DNA from: Christensenella sp. UBA5394
GTDB lineage: Bacteria; Bacillota; Clostridia; Christensenellales; CAG-138
Reading direction: 5' to 3'
Assembly (NCBI GenBank): GCA_002409725.1
Contig: DHOI01000003.1
Coordinates: 5,372 to 16,954 of the forward strand
Length of the DNA stretch: 11,583 nt
The position numbers were made by a program, and so were the translations under genes. Of this stretch, positions 8,082 to 11,583 are shown one piece after another (position 1 is the stretch's first letter; the number at the start of each line of letters is the position of its first letter). The notes under the pieces were generated by a model. That model had not been told where the DNA came from, made no database searches, and saw only the letters and a list, made by a program, of their open reading frames with translations.

Positions 8082-9434
8082 TTAAAACACGCGCTTGGCC
8101 CATTGGAAATTGCTGATGGACCACTCCGTCCAGCTGCTGATGATGACCTTACCCGCCGAGGAGGAGGCGTGGATATACTGGCCGCCGCCCAGATAAATGC
8201 CCGTGTGGCCGATGGTAGAAGCGCCCACGCTGTTGGTGAAGAAGAGCAGATCGCCCTGCTGTAGGCTGCCACGATCGGCAATGGTTTGCCAGCTGCTGAC
8301 CTGCGCGAAGTTCCTGGCCGCCATGCGGCCCACCTTCACGCCCGCCGAACGCAGGCAATAGTAGACGAAACCCGAGCAATCGAAGGTGCTGGGGCCTTCA
8401 TCACCCAATACATAGGCACAGCCCAGCCTGCTCTGGCCGGCGGCGATCATGGCCCCCACGCCGGAGCCGGTTACGGGGATGTTATCGCTGCCGGAGCCGG
8501 AATCCGTGCCCGTCCAGTTGCTGCCGGAGCCGGAATCCGTACCCGTCCAGTTGCTGCCGGGCGCGCTGGTGGTGGCGATGAGCGGATCCTGCGTTTGGGA
8601 GGGGGAATCCGTCCACACCGGGGCCTTCGTGGAACCGGGGGAGCTGGTCTTAACAGGCTTAGCCGTGGCCCTGGGCTTGGGGGTAGGCGTGGGGTCTACC
8701 TTGGGCCGGGCTTTGGAAGAAAAGAGCACATCCCGCGTTTCTTGATCGGCAACGCCCGAAGCGTTGAGCTTATTCTTGGTTTGGAAGGCGGAAAGGGCAG
8801 CTTGCGTGGCCGTGCCGAAATAGCCGTTGCGCTTTTCGCCATAGTAGCCCAGGTCGTAAAGCTGGTTTTGCAGTCGCTTGACGTCGCCGCCGGAATCGCC
8901 CGTCTGCAGCCTGTAGACCGCGGCCTGGCCGGAAAAAAGCAGTTCCTGGGTAAGCTCGTCCGCCTCGCCGGTCTCCGTCATATGGTGCACGCGTTGGAAG
9001 CGCTTGATGGCCTCCGCCGTTTGCTCGCCAAAGAGGGTGGTGGGCTCGTCGCCCTCCATATATTCAAGCTCCATCAATCTTAGCTGGATGGAGGAGACGA
9101 TTTCGTCCGTATCGCCCTGGCGCAGGGCCTTATATTGGCTGGCCGCCGTCTGGGAGCGGGCAGGGTCTTGCTCGGATGGCAGGGCCGCCGCTATGCCGGC
9201 TACCTCGGGCTGGGGGGTGAGCGTGGGAGCGGGCGCGGCATTTACCATGGCGGCGGATACCTCCACGATGGTAGGCGCAAGGCCCAGCACGTTAAAGAGC
9301 AGCGGTACGCCCACAAAGGCGAAAGCCAGCGCCAGCGCCCCGCTCAAAAGTGGCGTGCGAAGCCGCCGCCACAGGCTTGCCCGGGCCTCTTTGGCCCGGC
9401 GCTTTTCTTTCCAGCTGTTGGTATTCGTATCCAT
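8082..9434 (-). CDS. Cell-wall hydrolase: two peptidoglycan-binding domains plus NlpC/P60 endopeptidase
   Basis: This 450-residue extracytoplasmic enzyme probably cuts peptide bonds in peptidoglycan stems. The N-terminus is basic (KEKRRAKEARASLWRRLR), followed by a hydrophobic segment at about 28-51 that may be a membrane anchor or a signal peptide cleaved near residue 66. Two PG_binding_1-type repeats follow at about 104-167 and 176-239 (the second with DVKRLQNQLYDLGYY). Next come a Pro/Thr/Ser-rich linker at 240-325 with an 11-residue tandem repeat, and the NlpC/P60 domain at 326-450. Catalytic residues are Cys353 (FDCSGFVYYCL), His410 (IGHTGIYLG) and probably His422 (YIHASS). The ATG at 9434 is the most upstream possible start because an in-frame TAA precedes it by 12 nt. 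It has no proper ribosome binding site, and the promoter places the transcript start at the ATG. It is divergent from the ABC-F gene and followed by the rRNA methyltransferase gene. Confidence 0.93.
   Translation of the reverse strand: MDTNTNSWKEKRRAKEARASLWRRLRTPLLSGALALAFAFVGVPLLFNVLGLAPTIVEVSAAMVNAAPAPTLTPQPEVAGIAAALPSEQDPARSQTAASQYKALRQGDTDEIVSSIQLRLMELEYMEGDEPTTLFGEQTAEAIKRFQRVHHMTETGEADELTQELLFSGQAAVYRLQTGDSGGDVKRLQNQLYDLGYYGEKRNGYFGTATQAALSAFQTKNKLNASGVADQETRDVLFSSKARPKVDPTPTPKPRATAKPVKTSSPGSTKAPVWTDSPSQTQDPLIATTSAPGSNWTGTDSGSGSNWTGTDSGSGSDNIPVTGSGVGAMIAAGQSRLGCAYVLGDEGPSTFDCSGFVYYCLRSAGVKVGRMAARNFAQVSSWQTIADRGSLQQGDLLFFTNSVGASTIGHTGIYLGGGQYIHASSSAGKVIISSWTEWSISNFQWAKRVF
8487..8561 (-). 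repeat. 33-bp in-frame tandem repeat in the hydrolase linker
   Basis: Two 33-bp units (8487-8519 and 8520-8552) differ at a single base (8508 G, 8541 A) and are followed by 9 bases of a third copy. They encode GSNWTGTDSGS twice in the linker between the wall-binding and catalytic domains. Near-identity points to recent duplication by slippage or unequal crossing-over, and copy number may vary between strains. Confidence 0.9.
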
Positions 9435-9440
9435 GCGCCT

Positions 9441-9470
9441 ATTTTAGCATATAGTGGGTATTTTTGTCTA
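9441..9470 (-). promoter_or_regulatory. Promoter of the NlpC/P60 gene, leaderless arrangement
   Basis: On the minus strand, TAGACA (9470-9465, 5 of 6) and TAAAAT (9446-9441, 5 of 6) are 18 bp apart, with TGC directly before the -10. The predicted start is 9434, the A of the ATG. An alternative pair, TTGTAT (9476-9471) and TATATG (9453-9448), would leave a leader of only about 7 nt. Confidence 0.55.
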
Positions 9471-9482
9471 ATACAACCGACG

Positions 9483-9511
9483 TTGGCAGCGCGAAAGCCT
9501 TGTGATATAAT
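9483..9511 (+). promoter_or_regulatory. Strong promoter of the ABC-F gene
   Basis: TTGGCA (9483-9488, 5 of 6) and a perfect TATAAT (9506-9511) are 17 bp apart, with TGA before the -10 (extended -10). The predicted start is near 9518, with a leader of about 30 nt. Its -35 lies 12 bp from that of the divergent hydrolase gene, and the imperfect palindrome CCGACGTTGG (9477-9486) overlaps it. Confidence 0.8.
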
Positions 9512-9547
9512 GATGTGGATTTTGATTTCGAAAGGAGGATGGTCCAA

Positions 9548-11470
9548 ATGGCCTTGATCGCCGCCAGCGGTTTGTGCAAAAGCTATGGCACGCGCAGGCT
9601 GTTTAGCGATGTGAGCTTTGAGCTGGCCCCGCGGGATAAGGCGGGGCTGGTGGGCGTGAACGGTTGCGGTAAAACCACCCTCTTTCGCATCCTCACCGGC
9701 GCAGAAGCACCGGATGAAGGCACGGTTTACCAAAACAAGGAAGCCCGGCTGGGCTTCTTGCAGCAGAACGTGGAGAGCGGCGAGGAAAGCCTTTTTGACT
9801 ATACCCTGGGCGCTTTTTCCTCCCTTTTGCGGGCGGAAGAGGAATTCCGCTCTGTTTCCCGGGAAATAGAGCACGCCGTGCCCGAGCAATCAGGCAGCCT
9901 TATCGCCCGACAAGGGGCCTTACAGGAACGCTTGGCAAGCGAGGAAGCCCTCACTATGCGCAGCCGTACCCGCAGCACCCTCTTGGGCCTGGGCTTTGCG
10001 GAAAACGAGCTGGAGCAGCCCCTCCATACCCTCAGCGGCGGCCAGCGCAACAAGGCGCAGCTGGCCCGCCTGCTTTTAAGCGACGCCAACCTTTTGCTAT
10101 TAGACGAGCCCACAAACCATTTGGATATGGACAGCCTGCGTTTTTTGGAGGATTTCCTCAAGGGCTATGGCGGCGGCTTTATCGTCATTTCCCACGACCG
10201 CTATTTTTTAGACCGGGTGACCACCCGCACGCTGGAGCTCAAGCACGGGCGGCTGCGGCAGAGCAATGGCGGTTATTCCCGCCACATTGAGCTGAATGCG
10301 GACAACAACGAGATCTTGCGCCGCCACTATGAGAATCAAAAAAAGGAGATCCGGCGGCTGGAAGGGGTCATCGAGCAACAGCGACGCTGGAACCAGGCCC
10401 GCAATTATGTAACCATCGCCTCCAAGCAAAAGCAGATCGAGCGTTTGCAGGCCCAGCTCACGCCCCCAGAGGCGGATACGGCCTCTATCCGCTTCCACTT
10501 TACGGCAGAGGAACCCGGCGGCAACGAGGTCCTGGTATGCGAGGGCTTGAAAAAAGCCTACAGCCGCCCCTTGTTCGAGGATCTTTCCATGCTCATCCGT
10601 AAGGGCGAGCGGGTTTTCCTGCTGGGGCCCAACGGCTGCGGCAAAACTACGCTTTTGCGCCTGATCACCGGCCGGGAAAGGCCGGATGGCGGTAGCGTGC
10701 GGCCCGGTGCACGGGTACGCCTTGGTTATTACGAGCAGACCATGGATTCCCTTAACCCGGGGCTGACGGTGATGCAGGAAATTCAGGAAGCCTACCCCCG
10801 CATGGACGGCACGGACATCCGCAATGCCCTGGCCGCCTTCCTCATCACCGGGGACGACGTATTTAAACAGATCGGCCCCCTCTCGGGCGGGGAAAAGGCG
10901 CGCGTGCAGCTTTTGAAGCTGATGCTCAGCGGAGCCAACCTGCTTCTGCTGGATGAGCCCACCAACCACCTCGATATCGATTCCCGCGATGCCCTGGAGC
11001 GCGCGCTCGAAGAATACGGCGGCACCATGCTCATCGTTACCCACGACCGGTATCTGGTGAACCGGCTGGCCGACCGGGTGCTCTATCTATCCCCGGATGG
11101 CCTGAAGGAATACATCGGCGGCTACGACGATTATCTCGCCGCCAGGGAGGCCGAGAGCCGGCCGGCGCTCGAGGAAGCGGCGGAACCCGAAGCCCCGCGT
11201 AAAACCAACGGCTACAGGGAGCAGAAGGAGCGCCAGAGCGCCATCAACCGGGCGCAGGGCGAGCTCAAGCGCATTGAGGAGCGTGTGACCCAGGCGGAAA
11301 TCGAGCTTAACGAGCTCAACGAACTGCTGGCCTCCCCCGAAGTCGCCACGGATTATGTTAAATCCGGCGAAACGGCGGATTTGGCGGATATCAAGCAGGG
11401 TGAGCTGGATGGTCTCTACGCGGCCTGGGAGCAGGCACAGGAAGCACTGGATGCATTGCTGGGGGAGTGA
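9548..11470 (+). CDS. ABC-F ATPase (ribosome-associated, YdiF/Uup-like)
   Basis: This 640-residue soluble protein has two ABC ATPase domains and no membrane segment. ABC-F proteins bind the ribosomal E site and act on stalled ribosomes or, in some branches, give antibiotic protection. In domain 1, Walker A GVNGCGKTT is at 36-44, LSGGQ at 162-166, LLLLDEPTNHLD at 182-193 (Glu187) and His216. The charged interdomain linker (about 235-320) carries the P-site tRNA-interacting element. In domain 2, Walker A GPNGCGKTT is at 360-368, LSGGE at 445-449, LLLLDEPTNHLD at 465-476 (Glu470) and His499. A C-terminal charged coiled coil (about 555-640) resembles YdiF/ABCF3-like members. The linker is not unusually long, so a housekeeping role is likelier than resistance (inference). 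The start at 9548 is chosen because AAAGGAGG (9531-9538) is 9 nt upstream; an ATG at 9539 abuts that site. It is a single gene with its own promoter. Confidence 0.96.
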   Translation: MALIAASGLCKSYGTRRLFSDVSFELAPRDKAGLVGVNGCGKTTLFRILTGAEAPDEGTVYQNKEARLGFLQQNVESGEESLFDYTLGAFSSLLRAEEEFRSVSREIEHAVPEQSGSLIARQGALQERLASEEALTMRSRTRSTLLGLGFAENELEQPLHTLSGGQRNKAQLARLLLSDANLLLLDEPTNHLDMDSLRFLEDFLKGYGGGFIVISHDRYFLDRVTTRTLELKHGRLRQSNGGYSRHIELNADNNEILRRHYENQKKEIRRLEGVIEQQRRWNQARNYVTIASKQKQIERLQAQLTPPEADTASIRFHFTAEEPGGNEVLVCEGLKKAYSRPLFEDLSMLIRKGERVFLLGPNGCGKTTLLRLITGRERPDGGSVRPGARVRLGYYEQTMDSLNPGLTVMQEIQEAYPRMDGTDIRNALAAFLITGDDVFKQIGPLSGGEKARVQLLKLMLSGANLLLLDEPTNHLDIDSRDALERALEEYGGTMLIVTHDRYLVNRLADRVLYLSPDGLKEYIGGYDDYLAAREAESRPALEEAAEPEAPRKTNGYREQKERQSAINRAQGELKRIEERVTQAEIELNELNELLASPEVATDYVKSGETADLADIKQGELDGLYAAWEQAQEALDALLGE

Positions 11471-11558
11471 TATGCGTATGTGCATCATACATAGGCGAGG
11501 ATAACAAACGGCCTTCTCCCCAAACGAAGCCCACAAAGACCGGGCCCGGAACCCAAGT

Positions 11559-11583
11559 AAAACAAAAAGCCCCTTCCAAAATG
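11559..11583. terminator. Half of an intrinsic terminator cut by the right edge
   Basis: Read on the minus strand, GGAAGGGGC (11577-11569) is followed by TTTTTGTTTT (11568-11559), the look of a terminator 3' arm with its T-run. The matching arm would lie beyond the window. It would end a minus-strand gene entering from the right, and its A-rich side could also serve the ABC-F gene. The rest of 11471-11583 holds only weak short inverted repeats and no gene. Confidence 0.45.

Noticed and set aside
8054..8281. An N-terminal extension of the rRNA methyltransferase overlapping the NlpC/P60 gene by 200 bp.
   Set aside because: The extra 76 residues are Ser/Ala/Pro-rich shadow sequence of the NlpC/P60 catalytic domain; the family N-terminus begins at 8053.
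8487..8561. The 33-bp direct repeats as a possible CRISPR array.
   Set aside because: The units are contiguous without spacers, are in frame, and lie inside a coding linker.
10208..11044. A 278-codon minus-strand open frame inside the ABC-F gene.
   Set aside because: It lies opposite the two conserved ATPase domains, has no promoter or ribosome binding site, and its translation looks like reverse-complement ABC sequence.
9548..11470. The ABC-F protein as an antibiotic-resistance determinant.
   Set aside because: The interdomain linker is of ordinary length, there is no leader-peptide attenuator or mobile context, and its features fit the housekeeping YdiF/Uup-like group better.

Overview
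The window is about 11.6 kb of GC-rich bacterial chromosome with eight protein-coding genes, tightly packed and running in both directions. Most genes have AGGAGG-type ribosome binding sites, and several have clear TTGACA/TATAAT-type promoters. There is a Thr/Pro-linked NlpC/P60 wall hydrolase, a ~490-residue MalQ and an ABC-F protein. This suggests a high-GC member of the Firmicutes (Clostridia-like), probably from a metagenome or little-studied lineage. The taxonomic call is inference. I see no tRNA, rRNA, CRISPR array, IS element or phage gene, and no gene-free stretch longer than about 210 bases.

Layout. (1) 3-1169 (+): the C-terminal part of an AMP-forming acyl-CoA synthetase, cut by the left edge. 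(2) 1283-3485 (+): a likely two-gene operon of a threonine-aldolase-family PLP enzyme and an Eis-like GNAT acetyltransferase. (3) 3487-4218 (-): a Sir2 deacylase, convergent with the Eis-like gene with one base between their stops, and divergent from (4) 4359-5006 (+), a YhbS-like GNAT acetyltransferase. (5) 5069-6550 (-): malQ, separated from the GNAT gene by a bidirectional terminator; it has a strong promoter and a hairpin at the predicted mRNA 5' end. (6) 6758-8053 and 8082-9434 (-): an RsmF-type rRNA m5C methyltransferase downstream of an anchored or secreted NlpC/P60 hydrolase. (7) 9548-11470 (+): an ABC-F ribosome-associated ATPase, divergent from the hydrolase. (8) 11471-11583: non-coding, ending in half of a terminator.

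Most of this is ordinary housekeeping content and I see no convincing new multi-gene system. Four things deserve attention. First, codon use changes abruptly inside the acyl-CoA synthetase at about 816-860, where glycine codons go from 3/24 GGC to 8/8 GGC; this points to a chimeric assembly or a recombinant gene. Second, an acyl-CoA synthetase carrying a PX4GK acetylation-type motif lies near two acetyltransferases and a sirtuin, a possible lysine-acylation control neighbourhood. Third, the two consecutive minus-strand genes lack Shine-Dalgarno sequences and each has a -10-like hexamer placed to start transcription exactly at the ATG (leaderless architecture). Fourth, malQ has a perfect 11-bp hairpin at the predicted transcript 5' end.
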